From Micromonospora sp. MH99 (GTDB taxonomy: Bacteria > Actinomycetota > Actinomycetes > Mycobacteriales > Micromonosporaceae), in NCBI RefSeq assembly GCF_021442385.1, contig NZ_MUZA01000011.1, positions 62,001-126,000 of the forward strand: DNA of 64,000 nt. Reading direction: 5' to 3'. Below, one piece after another: positions 41,246 to 49,375 of this stretch. Below the pieces are notes generated by a model, which was not told where the DNA came from, ran no database searches, and saw only the letters and a program-made list of their open reading frames with translations. The translations under genes and the position numbers were made by a program. The first letter of the stretch is position 1, and each line of letters opens with the position of its first letter.

Positions 41246-43315
41246 ATGGGCACGGTGGATCGCCGTACGTTCCTCAAGGCAATGGGTGTTCCCGCGATCG
41301 GTGCGGCGCTCCCGCTGGACCTCAGCAAGGCGCTCGCCATCCCGGCGAACAACCGGACCGGCTCGATCAACGACGTCGAGCACGTGATCATCCTGATGCA
41401 GGAGAACCGGTCCTTCGACCACTACTTCGGCACCATGCGCGGCGTACGCGGCTTCGGCGACCCGCATCCGGCGACACTGCCGTCCGGCAAGGACGTGTGG
41501 CACCAGCCCAACGGCGTCGACGAGCTGCTGCCCTTCCGCCCCGAGGTGAAGGACCTCGGCCAGACCTTCCTGCCGGACCCGCCGCACGGCTGGAACGACG
41601 GGCACGCCGCCTGGAACGACGGTCGGTTCGACGGGTGGGTGCCCAACAAGGGCGTCACGGCGATGACGTACCACACCCGCCAGGACCTGCCCTACCACTA
41701 CGCGCTCGCCGACGCCTTCACCGTCTGCGACAGCTACCACTGCTCCCTGATCGGCCCGACCGACCCGAACCGCTACCACATGTGGAGCGGCTGGGTCGGC
41801 AACGACGGCAAGGGCGGCGGTCCGGTCATCACCAACGCGGAGGCCGGCTACGACTGGTCGACGTACCCGGAGCGGCTGGAGCGCAACGGCATCTCCTGGA
41901 AGATCTACCAGGACGTCGGCACCGGCCTCAACGCCGCCGGCTCCTGGGGTTGGACGAACGACCCGTACATCGGCAACTACGGCGACAACTCGCTGCTCTA
42001 CTTCCACCAGTACCAGAACGCGCAGCCCGGAACGCCGCTGGCCGACAGGGCCAAGACCGGCACCGAGATCCGCACCCAGGGCCGCGACCCGGAGGCGCTG
42101 CTCGCCGACTTCCGGGCCGACGTGGAGGCGGGACGCCTGCCGCAGGTCTCCTGGATCACCGCGCCCGAGGCGTACACCGAGCACCCGAACTGGGAGCCGG
42201 CGTACGGCTCCTGGTACATCTCGCAGGTCATCGACATCCTCGCCGCGAACCCCGAGGTGTGGAGCAAGATGGCGCTCTTCATCACGTACGACGAGGAGGG
42301 TGGCTTCTTCGACCACGTGGTGCCGCCGACGCCGCCGCAGACGCGTGAGCACGGGCAGTCGACAGTGCCCACCACCAACGAGATCTTCCCCGGCGACGCC
42401 GACCACCCGGCCGGCCCGTACGGCCTGGGCATCCGCGTCCCGATGATCATCGTGTCGCCGTGGACCCGCGGTGGCTACGTCAACTCCCAGGTCTTCGACC
42501 ACACCTCGCTGATCAAGTTCCTGGAGACGCGGTTCGGGCACGGCCGGGCCGACCTGGTCGAGAAGAACATCACCCCGTGGCGGCGGGCCGTCGTCGGTGA
42601 CCTGACCACGGCCTTCGACTTCCGGCACCCGAACCGGTCGCGCGAGGTGAAGCTGCCGGAGACCGACGACTTCAAGCCCGACGACCTGGTCCGGCACCCC
42701 GACGAGGTGCCGGTGCCCCCGGCGAAGGGGCGGCTGCCGAAGCAGGAGCGCGGCGTACGCCCGGCGCGGCCGATCCCGTACACCCTGCACGCCGATGGCC
42801 AGGTCACCGACGGCGCGTTCCGGATCGACTTCCGCAACACCGGCGGCGCTGGCGCGGTCTTCCAGGTCCGCCAGGCGGGCAGCACGGCGGCCCCGCGCAG
42901 CTACACCGTCGAGCCGGGCAAGCGCCTCACGGACACCTGGGCGATCGAGTCCTCCTACGACCTGTCGGTGCACGGGCCGAACGGCTTCTACCGCCGGTTC
43001 ACTGGCGGCCGGTCACAGCTCGACGTCACCGCCGCGTACGACGAGCACGACCACAAGATCGTCCTCACGCTGGGCAACCGGGGCGCGAAGCGGGTCGAGG
43101 TGACCGTCCGGGACGGCTACCACTCCCGTCCGGTGACGCTGGCGCTGCGGCCCGGCCAGGCGGAGCGGGCGACGTGGGAGCTCACCCGCACCCACGGCTG
43201 GTACGACCTGGCGCTCACCGTGGCGGGTGACGCCGGCTTCGAGCGCCGGTACGCCGGTCACGTGGAGAACGGCAAGGACAGCATCAGCGACCCGGCCCTC
43301 GGCGGGCTCGTCTGA
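41246..43315 (+). CDS. plcC: Tat-exported phosphocholine-specific phospholipase C
   Basis: The protein has 689 residues. The twin-arginine signal DRRTFLKAMG is at 5-14. The phosphoesterase domain begins VEHVIILMQENRSFDHYFG, the conserved start of bacterial non-haemolytic PLCs, and continues through ADAFTVCDSYHCSLIGPTDPNR and FITYDEEGGFFDHV. Two C-terminal beta-sandwich domains (DUF756-type) follow from about 505 and 595, typical of this family. It hydrolyses phosphatidylcholine or sphingomyelin outside the cell and may supply phosphate or choline. SD GGCGGAG precedes the ATG. Family certain; symbol tentative. Confidence 0.9.
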   Translation: MGTVDRRTFLKAMGVPAIGAALPLDLSKALAIPANNRTGSINDVEHVIILMQENRSFDHYFGTMRGVRGFGDPHPATLPSGKDVWHQPNGVDELLPFRPEVKDLGQTFLPDPPHGWNDGHAAWNDGRFDGWVPNKGVTAMTYHTRQDLPYHYALADAFTVCDSYHCSLIGPTDPNRYHMWSGWVGNDGKGGGPVITNAEAGYDWSTYPERLERNGISWKIYQDVGTGLNAAGSWGWTNDPYIGNYGDNSLLYFHQYQNAQPGTPLADRAKTGTEIRTQGRDPEALLADFRADVEAGRLPQVSWITAPEAYTEHPNWEPAYGSWYISQVIDILAANPEVWSKMALFITYDEEGGFFDHVVPPTPPQTREHGQSTVPTTNEIFPGDADHPAGPYGLGIRVPMIIVSPWTRGGYVNSQVFDHTSLIKFLETRFGHGRADLVEKNITPWRRAVVGDLTTAFDFRHPNRSREVKLPETDDFKPDDLVRHPDEVPVPPAKGRLPKQERGVRPARPIPYTLHADGQVTDGAFRIDFRNTGGAGAVFQVRQAGSTAAPRSYTVEPGKRLTDTWAIESSYDLSVHGPNGFYRRFTGGRSQLDVTAAYDEHDHKIVLTLGNRGAKRVEVTVRDGYHSRPVTLALRPGQAERATWELTRTHGWYDLALTVAGDAGFERRYAGHVENGKDSISDPALGGLV

Positions 43316-43318
43316 CCG

Positions 43319-43362
43319 ACGCCGCGGCACCCGGGTCGCTACCGGCCCGGGTGGCGCGGCGT
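43319..43362. terminator. Bidirectional hairpin between PLC and DUF2231 genes
   Basis: 17-bp stem with one mismatch (43319-43335 with 43346-43362), 10-nt loop, beginning four bases after the PLC stop and ending just before the convergent gene's stop. Confidence 0.7.
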
Positions 43363-43363
43363 T

Positions 43364-43855
43364 TCAGTCGTCGTCGCCGTGCCCGGCGGAGGCAGCCGGG
43401 GTGTTGCCCCACACGGCCTTGGCCCCGGAGTCACCCACCCGGTAGACCTGCACCAGGTTCGCGACCGCCACGACCACGGCCAGCACCGCGACCACCACCG
43501 CGAGAGCCCTCGGCGTCCGGCGGGAGTCGCCCGGCCGGGTGTCCCGGCGGTGCAGCCAAAAGAGCGCGACGGCGGTGACCAGCAGGGGAATGGCGAACCA
43601 GAGCAGCGTGTCACCGAGTTCGGCGTGCTCGCCCGGGTCGCCGACCCGGCGCTCCAGGCTCTCCCCGCTGGAGGTGGCGAGTGGGATCGCGGCCGTCGCC
43701 AGCGCGGTGATCAGAACGACGAGCCCACCGTAGCGGCCCCGCCAGGACGGCCGGACGGCCAGCGCGGCGACACCGAGCGCGGCCAGCGGCAGGAGGACCA
43801 CCACCGCGTGCACGACGAGTGGGTGCAGCGGCAGTCCGTTGACGGTGTCGGGCAC
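43364..43855 (-). CDS. DUF2231-family membrane protein (paralogue)
   Basis: The protein has 163 residues and four membrane helices. It shares with the gene at 39541 the start GLPLHPLVVHAVVVLLPL and the end VYRVGDSGAKAVWGN, plus EHAELGDTLL in the middle. The tail is Asp/His-rich (GHGDDD). Both copies are convergent with a large secreted hydrolase gene. Function unknown. Confidence 0.84.
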   Translation of the reverse strand: MPDTVNGLPLHPLVVHAVVVLLPLAALGVAALAVRPSWRGRYGGLVVLITALATAAIPLATSSGESLERRVGDPGEHAELGDTLLWFAIPLLVTAVALFWLHRRDTRPGDSRRTPRALAVVVAVLAVVVAVANLVQVYRVGDSGAKAVWGNTPAASAGHGDDD

Positions 43856-43967
43856 GGGGTCTCCTCGGCGCTCGGGATGTCACTGCCCGTCACCATATTG
43901 CCGATTTCTTGCGAAGTTCTTGCGGTGTCGAACGTCATCCGACCCAGCGGCGGCGTCGGTGGGTCGC

Positions 43968-45158
43968 TCAGGCTGCCGGCAGCAGCAGCGTGAACGTGGC
44001 ACCCGCACCCGGAGCGCCGGCCACCGTGATCGACCCCTGGTGCGCGTGCGCGACCTGCTGCACCAGCGCCAGGCCCAGCCCGAAACGGCGGCCCGCGCCG
44101 GCCGTGCCGTGCGCGAAGCGCTCGAAGAGCCGGTCCGCCTCGGCCGGGTCGAGGCCCACACCGTCGTCGGTGACCTCGACGGACACCTGACCGGCGTGCC
44201 GTCGCACGGTCACGGTGACGTGCCCGCCAGCGGCCACGTGCCCGATCGCGTTGTCCACCAGGGCGGTCGTCGCCCGGCGCAGCGCCGTGCGCGCTCCGAC
44301 GACCGGGGCGGTGCCGGAGGTCTCCACGCGCAGCTCGACCCTCCGCTCCCGGGCGTACTCCCGCATGCTCGCGACCACCTCGCGGGCCACCTCGCTCAGA
44401 TCGACGACCGCGGCCGGTGGCGGCTGATGCTCGGCAGCGGCGGACACCAGCAGGTCCTCGACCACGTCGCCGAGCGCCCGGGTGTCCGCCACGAGTTGGT
44501 CGAGCTGGTCGGTGAGTCGCGCCGCCGGCTCCGTCTGGGATCGTCGGGCCAGCACCTGTGCACGGGTGTGCAACACGGTGAGCGGAGTGCGCAATTCGTG
44601 CGAGGCGTCGGCGACAAAGCGGCGTTGCAGAGTCAGCGCGGTGGCCAGGGGCGCGACCGCCCGTCGGGCGAGCAGCGCCGCGGCCACCACCGCACCTGTC
44701 AGGCCGGCCAGTTCGGCGACCAGCAGCGCGATGCCGAGTTGCCCCTGGCGTTGACGCAGCGGCGCGAGGTCGGCGGCGACGGCCCAGCGGCTGCCGTCCG
44801 CCCGGTCGGCGACCAACACCCGTACCCGCTGGTCGTCTCCCGCATCCGTGTCGAAGCGCCCCGGCTGCCGTTCCAGCGCATCGCCGAGGACGCGGGTCAG
44901 CTCCGGCGAGGCGCTCTCGGTCACCTCGGCGGCACCGGAGCCGGCCGCCCGATGGGCCAGGAACTCGCCGGGCGGCGGGTCGTCGGTGTCCTCGGCCATC
45001 GTGAGCACCTGCGCCAGTTCGGTGTTCAGCGCCCGCGATTCCTGCCGACTGGTGAGGACGAACATCAGCGCACCGACCAGCAGCAGCACCACGCCGATCG
45101 CCCCGGCGGTCTGCGCCACACTGCGCCGTCGGGCCTGAACCAGTCGGGCCTCGTCCAC
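43968..45158 (-). CDS. Sensor histidine kinase
   Basis: The protein has 396 residues. Two membrane helices (about 14-36 and 141-164) bracket a short periplasmic-side domain of about 100 residues. The phosphoacceptor is His187 in FVADASHELRTPL, followed by HATPase motifs VDNAIGHVAAGG (N box), DDGVGLD and RRFGLGLALVQQV (G boxes). It is a classical OmpR-type kinase that phosphorylates the regulator encoded four bases upstream. The signal is unknown. The gene starts with GTG just after the regulator stop, consistent with coupling. Confidence 0.92.
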   Translation of the reverse strand: MDEARLVQARRRSVAQTAGAIGVVLLLVGALMFVLTSRQESRALNTELAQVLTMAEDTDDPPPGEFLAHRAAGSGAAEVTESASPELTRVLGDALERQPGRFDTDAGDDQRVRVLVADRADGSRWAVAADLAPLRQRQGQLGIALLVAELAGLTGAVVAAALLARRAVAPLATALTLQRRFVADASHELRTPLTVLHTRAQVLARRSQTEPAARLTDQLDQLVADTRALGDVVEDLLVSAAAEHQPPPAAVVDLSEVAREVVASMREYARERRVELRVETSGTAPVVGARTALRRATTALVDNAIGHVAAGGHVTVTVRRHAGQVSVEVTDDGVGLDPAEADRLFERFAHGTAGAGRRFGLGLALVQQVAHAHQGSITVAGAPGAGATFTLLLPAA

Positions 45159-45162
45159 GCCG

Positions 45163-45831
45163 TCAGACCGCGCCGATCCGGTAGCCGAGACCGTGCACCG
45201 TACGGATCGCCCCCCGACCCAGTTTGCGACGCAGGTGGTGCACGCAGGCGTCGACGCTGCCCGGCGCGTCGGCGTGGTCGAACGCGCTGCTCAGCAGCTC
45301 GGCACGCGTGAAGACCTTCGTCGGCCGGCCGGCGAGGGCGCGCAGCACGGCGAACTCGCGGGCGGAGAGCGGAATCTCCTCGTCCTCGTCGAGCACCTGT
45401 CGGTTTCCCACGTCCAGCCACCGTCGCCGCCCCAGCGGCAACCGGCCCGCCGCGTCCTGGTGTCGACGGCGCAGTGCCCGCAGTCTGGCCAGCAGTTCAG
45501 GGACCTCGAAGGGCTTGACGAGGTAGTCCTCGGCACCCGCGTCGAGCCCTTCCACCCGGTCGTCCAGGGTGCCCCGGGCGGTGAGCAGCAACACCGGGCA
45601 CGTCACACCCCGCGCCCGCAACCGGGTGACCAACCCCAGCCCGTCCAGCACGGGCAGCCCTCGGTCGACCACCAGCACGTCGTAGTCGCGGGCCAGGGCA
45701 CGGTGCAGGCCGCTCTGCCCGTCGCCGGCCACCTCGACCTCGTACCCCTCCTCGGTGAGCAGGTCGGTGAGCAGCGCGCTCAGCGCGCCGTCGTCCTCGA
45801 CCAGCAGCAGGCGCGGGCGGTCAATCTCCAC
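45163..45831 (-). CDS. OmpR/PhoB-family response regulator
   Basis: The protein has 222 residues from a GTG at 45831. The receiver domain holds VEDDGA, phosphoacceptor Asp56 in VLVVDRGLPV, LLTARG and Lys in YLVKPFEV. The winged-helix output domain covers about 125-220 (LSAREFAVLRALAGRPTKVF, VDACVHHLRRKLG, TVHGLGYRI). It pairs with the adjacent histidine kinase. No operator could be assigned. Confidence 0.93.
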   Translation of the reverse strand: MEIDRPRLLLVEDDGALSALLTDLLTEEGYEVEVAGDGQSGLHRALARDYDVLVVDRGLPVLDGLGLVTRLRARGVTCPVLLLTARGTLDDRVEGLDAGAEDYLVKPFEVPELLARLRALRRRHQDAAGRLPLGRRRWLDVGNRQVLDEDEEIPLSAREFAVLRALAGRPTKVFTRAELLSSAFDHADAPGSVDACVHHLRRKLGRGAIRTVHGLGYRIGAV

Positions 45832-45872
45832 CCGCCCAGTATTCCCCCTGGCCACGATCCCGCTTGGGAGGC

Positions 45873-46709
45873 TCAGAACTCCTCGTACACCGCCGGGTCC
45901 TGGTCCGCGAGCCGCCCGTCCGGGCGGCCCAGCGCGGTGATGGCCTCGACCTGCGCGTCGCTGAGCGTGATGTCGAAGACGTCCAGGTTCTCGATCTGCC
46001 GCTGCGGCGACGCGGCCTTGGGCAGCGGGATCACCTGGCGGGCCACGTGCCAGGCGAGGATGGTCTGCGCCGGGCTGACGCCGTGGGCGTTCGCGATCTC
46101 GGTGATGACGGGATGCCGCTGCAGGTCGTTGCCGTGGCCGAGCGGGCTCCAACCCTGCACGAGGATCCCGTGCTCCCGGTGGTAGGCGAGCGCCTCCCGC
46201 TGCGGGAAGTACGGATGCACCTCGATCTGGTTGACCACCGGAGCGACCCCGGTCTCGGCCACCAGCCGATCGATGTGCTCGGGCAGGAAGTTCGACAGAC
46301 CGATGTGTCTCACCAGCCCGCGCTCCCGTGCCTCGATGAGCGCGCGCCACGCCTGCACGTACCTGTCGACACTGGGGTTCGGCCAGTGGATCAGGTACAG
46401 GTCGATCCGGTCGAGGCCGGTGCGGAACACACTCTCCTCGATCGTCGTCAGCGCCTCGTCGAAGCCGTGGTGCCGACCCGGCAGCTTCGAGGTGACTACC
46501 AGGTCACCGCGTACGTCGCCCGCCGCGCGAGCGGCCCGACCCACCGCGCCCTCGTTCTCGTAGTTCACCGCCGAGTCGAGCAAGCGGTAACCCGCCCGGA
46601 TCGCCTGCCCGATCGCGTCGACACCCGCCGAGCCGTTCAGCCGGTACGTGCCGAGCCCGATCGCCGGCAGTGTGGTGCCGTCGGCGGCCGTCAGGTGCGG
46701 AATCGTCAT
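45873..46709 (-). CDS. Aldo/keto reductase (2,5-diketogluconate-reductase-like)
   Basis: The protein has 278 residues. It has the AKR5-type pattern: IGLGTYRLNG, the Asp/Tyr pair in YRLLDSAVNYENE, Lys in VVTSKLPGRHH, His in DLYLIHWPNP, GLSNFLPEHI, VVNQIEVHPYFPQ and the C-terminal cofactor segment VIPLPKAASPQRQ. It reduces aldehydes or ketones with NADPH in the cytosol. Its length and motifs differ from the other AKR at 26289, so the two are not recent duplicates. Confidence 0.92.
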   Translation of the reverse strand: MTIPHLTAADGTTLPAIGLGTYRLNGSAGVDAIGQAIRAGYRLLDSAVNYENEGAVGRAARAAGDVRGDLVVTSKLPGRHHGFDEALTTIEESVFRTGLDRIDLYLIHWPNPSVDRYVQAWRALIEARERGLVRHIGLSNFLPEHIDRLVAETGVAPVVNQIEVHPYFPQREALAYHREHGILVQGWSPLGHGNDLQRHPVITEIANAHGVSPAQTILAWHVARQVIPLPKAASPQRQIENLDVFDITLSDAQVEAITALGRPDGRLADQDPAVYEEF

Positions 46710-46768
46710 GATCGAAACCCTACCCGCGCGAGCCGCCCGCGGGCCGTGCCTCCCGCCCGGACGGTCCC

Positions 46769-48568
46769 TCAGGACGACCCGTCACCAGTGGGGGCGTCTC
46801 GGATGGCGAGCGCGGCCTGGATGAGGGCGGCGTGGGTCAGCGTCTGAGGGTAGTTGCCGAGGTGGGCGCCCGTCGCGGGGTCCACCTCCTCGGGGTAGAG
46901 GCCGAGTGGGCTGGCGTAATCAACAACGGCCTGGAACAGTTCGACGGCCTCGCCGCGACGCCCGGTGCGGGCAAGTCCCTGAACGAGCCAGAACGAGCAG
47001 GGCAGGAACGCGCCCTCGGTGCCGGGGAGGCCGTCCCGGCCGGGCGGATAGCGGTAGAGCAGCGGACCGCCGGCGGACAGCCGACCCCGGATGGCGTCGA
47101 TGGTGCCCCGTACCCGGGGTGACCCGGTCCCGTCCAGGCCGAGCAGCGGCAGGACGAGCAGCGCCGCGTCGAGGTCCTGCGACCCGTAGCTGCGGACGTA
47201 GCTGGCCGCCGTCGGGTCGAAGCCGCGCGTGCGGACCTCGGCGGCGATGGCGTCCCGGGCCTTCTGCCAGCGCCGACGTTGGCGCTCGGGTAGGCGGTGC
47301 CGGTCGGCGATGGCCAGGGCGCGGTCCAGCGCGAGCCAGCCCATGAGCTTGGAATGGACGTGGTGGGCGGGCTCGCGTACCTCCCAGATGCCGGCGTCCG
47401 GCTCCTGCCAACGACCGGCGACGACGTCGGCGAAACCGCGCACCGCCCGCCACGTCTCCGGGTAGAGGCGGTGTCCGGCCTGAGCGAACGCCCAGGCGGC
47501 GTCGATCACCCAGCCGTAGCCGTCGAGCTGGTGTTGGCCGGCGGCGCCGTTGCCGATCCGCACCGGACGGCTGTCGAGGTAGCCGGGCCAACCGACCAGT
47601 TCCCGTTCCGCCGGCACGTGCCGGCCGTGCAGGGTGAGCAGCGCCGGCAGGCGTGGCCGTTGCAACCGGCTGGCGTGCAACAGCCACGCGAGGAAACCTC
47701 GGGCCTCGTCGGTCTTGCCGACGCTGAGGAAGGCGCTCACGCCGATGCTGGCGTCACGGGGCCAGACGTAGCGGTAGTCCCAGTTGCGTACCCCACCGGG
47801 GTCCTCGGGCAGTGACGTGGTGGGCGCGGCCACCGGCGCTCCCGACGGCGAGTAGGTCAACAGCCGCAAGGTGAGCAGGCTTCGTGCGACGTGTTCGCGG
47901 AACGGCAGCCGCTCGTCAATCTCCGCCGTCCACGATCGCCACCGGGCCTCGTCCGCGACGAGCAGTTCCCAGGCGACAGTTGGCTCGACGTGGATCACCG
48001 GTTCGCGGTGCGCCACGGCCAGCACGAGGGTGACCGGCCGGCCGGGCCGGACCGTGATCGAGGTGGGCCGACCCGGTTCGATGCGGAACCTGGGCGTGCT
48101 GTCCAGCGCGACCGCGAGCGCCCCCCACTCACACACCAGGCCCTGGCGTCGGTGGTGGACCCGGGGCCGGCGGCGCCGAGCGCCAAGGCGGGGATCGAAC
48201 TCCACCACCGCGTCGACCGCCGACTGCTCGGCCGACAGTCGTCGCACGACAAGTGTCGTGGGCAGCAGACGACCGCTGACCTCGGCCACCATCGCCTCCG
48301 TGAGGCGGAGCCGGCCGCCGCCCACCGCCCAGGTCGTCTCCAGGGTGGCGGTGTGCTGCCGGTAACGCCGCTCGACGACAGTGGCCGGCCCGGCCGGGCC
48401 GACCCGGAACGTTCCCGCGTCCGGGCCCCCGACCAGTCTGCCGAACAGGGGATCGCCGTCGAAGTGGGGCACGCAGAGCCAGTCCATGCCGCCGTCACTC
48501 GCGACCAGGGCGGCCGTACGCGTGTCACCCAGCAGACCGTAGTCGCCGATCGGCGGCCTATCGGTCAT
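46769..48568 (-). CDS. GH15-family glucoamylase/trehalase-like enzyme
   Basis: The protein has 599 residues, the size of actinobacterial GH15 proteins. It begins PPIGDYGLLGDTRTAALVASDGGMDWLC, quoted as IGDYGLLGDTRTAAL, and has the hallmark WDYRYVWPRDAS near 265-277. ELVGWPGYLDSRPV, HSKLMGWLALDRAL and EGAFLPCSFWLVQGL are further conserved (alpha/alpha)6-barrel segments. The N-terminal 220 residues are a beta-sandwich. Mycobacterial relatives act as trehalases; substrate here is undetermined. It is preceded by the membrane-protein gene 30 bp away and likely co-transcribed. Confidence 0.9.
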   Translation of the reverse strand: MTDRPPIGDYGLLGDTRTAALVASDGGMDWLCVPHFDGDPLFGRLVGGPDAGTFRVGPAGPATVVERRYRQHTATLETTWAVGGGRLRLTEAMVAEVSGRLLPTTLVVRRLSAEQSAVDAVVEFDPRLGARRRRPRVHHRRQGLVCEWGALAVALDSTPRFRIEPGRPTSITVRPGRPVTLVLAVAHREPVIHVEPTVAWELLVADEARWRSWTAEIDERLPFREHVARSLLTLRLLTYSPSGAPVAAPTTSLPEDPGGVRNWDYRYVWPRDASIGVSAFLSVGKTDEARGFLAWLLHASRLQRPRLPALLTLHGRHVPAERELVGWPGYLDSRPVRIGNGAAGQHQLDGYGWVIDAAWAFAQAGHRLYPETWRAVRGFADVVAGRWQEPDAGIWEVREPAHHVHSKLMGWLALDRALAIADRHRLPERQRRRWQKARDAIAAEVRTRGFDPTAASYVRSYGSQDLDAALLVLPLLGLDGTGSPRVRGTIDAIRGRLSAGGPLLYRYPPGRDGLPGTEGAFLPCSFWLVQGLARTGRRGEAVELFQAVVDYASPLGLYPEEVDPATGAHLGNYPQTLTHAALIQAALAIRDAPTGDGSS

Positions 48569-48598
48569 GGAGATCGCCCCGTGACGACTCGGGTCGGG

Positions 48599-49075
48599 TC
48601 ACCGGGCTTGCAGGAGCAGCCCGAGAAAGACCCCGTAGACGACGTGGACGACAGCCGTGACCACGGGAGTCTGGATGCCGTAGTTGACGGCGAACAGACC
48701 GGGCGGCTCCAACACCGCAGTGCTGGCCGGCCCCGCTCGCTGCGAGGCCATCCGCGGGTGGACACCGGGAAGCAGCGGCAGAATCACCGTCAGCGCGATC
48801 CCGACGTGCACAATCCCGAACAGCGCGCCGATCCACCAGGTTGCGCGGTGCAGCAGCGCGAACGCGGCCGCGTAACCGAGGGCGAAACCCTGACCGGTGC
48901 AGAGGTGCAGGAAGAACCCGACGACCCGCGCCCGATCGGGATCCTCGGTGACGAAGGTCCCGAGCACCAGGGGAAGGTCGAGCCGCGTGAGGCCGGCCAG
49001 TTGAGCGGTGATCATCGCCGCGGTGAGCGCCGCGGTGGCCACCAACCCGAACAACGCCCATCCGGCCCAGTCCAT
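48599..49075 (-). CDS. Four-helix membrane protein, unknown
   Basis: The protein has 158 residues with four predicted membrane helices, the first at 4-26 (AGWALFGLVATAALTAAMIT) and the last at about 138-156 (VVTAVVHVVYGVFLGLLL). HLCTGQGFALGYAAAFALLH and HVGIALTVILPLLPGVHP contain conserved-looking His residues inside helices. Reminiscent of DUF6789-type small membrane proteins. It sits directly upstream of the GH15 gene on the same strand. Function unknown. Confidence 0.7.
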   Translation of the reverse strand: MDWAGWALFGLVATAALTAAMITAQLAGLTRLDLPLVLGTFVTEDPDRARVVGFFLHLCTGQGFALGYAAAFALLHRATWWIGALFGIVHVGIALTVILPLLPGVHPRMASQRAGPASTAVLEPPGLFAVNYGIQTPVVTAVVHVVYGVFLGLLLQAR

Positions 49076-49076
49076 C

Positions 49077-49112
49077 TCAGCAGTCGACGACGTCGCGGGC
49101 GTTCTCGGTCAT
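49077..49112 (-). CDS. Possible 11-residue leader peptide
   Basis: ATG 49112 opens MTENARDVVDC and ends TGA one base before the membrane-protein ATG. A good SD (GGAGGGTGG) is upstream, while the membrane-protein gene has none of its own. The tight spacing suggests that the short frame is translated and couples to the next gene. Confidence 0.35.
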   Translation of the reverse strand: MTENARDVVDC

Positions 49113-49375
49113 CGGTCCACCCTCCGGCTGAGCAGCGTGAATCCCACGGCCCGGACCGGACACCCGCCCACCGGGTGCCCGGTTTCTCACCATAAGCCAC
49201 CGGACCTTCTGCACCGACCCGCTCGCGCAGACGCCCCTCGACGAGTTGGCAGCGCGACGGGGCAGCCAGACAGGGCCGTGCCCCTACCTCAAGCAGGATC
49301 TCCACCACGTCAGCACGCAGCGACCGGGTGGCGAGCGTTCTTCGCACGTGATGGGCTGCCGCTCTCAACCGTGCG
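49113..49375. other. Intergenic region
   Basis: No gene recognised on either strand. It should contain the promoter for the leftward membrane-protein/GH15 operon and lies downstream of the helicase gene. Confidence 0.4.

Noticed and set aside
49012..49368. 118-codon leftward frame upstream of the membrane-protein gene
   Set aside because: It overlaps the start of a better supported gene, has no SD and no family pattern.
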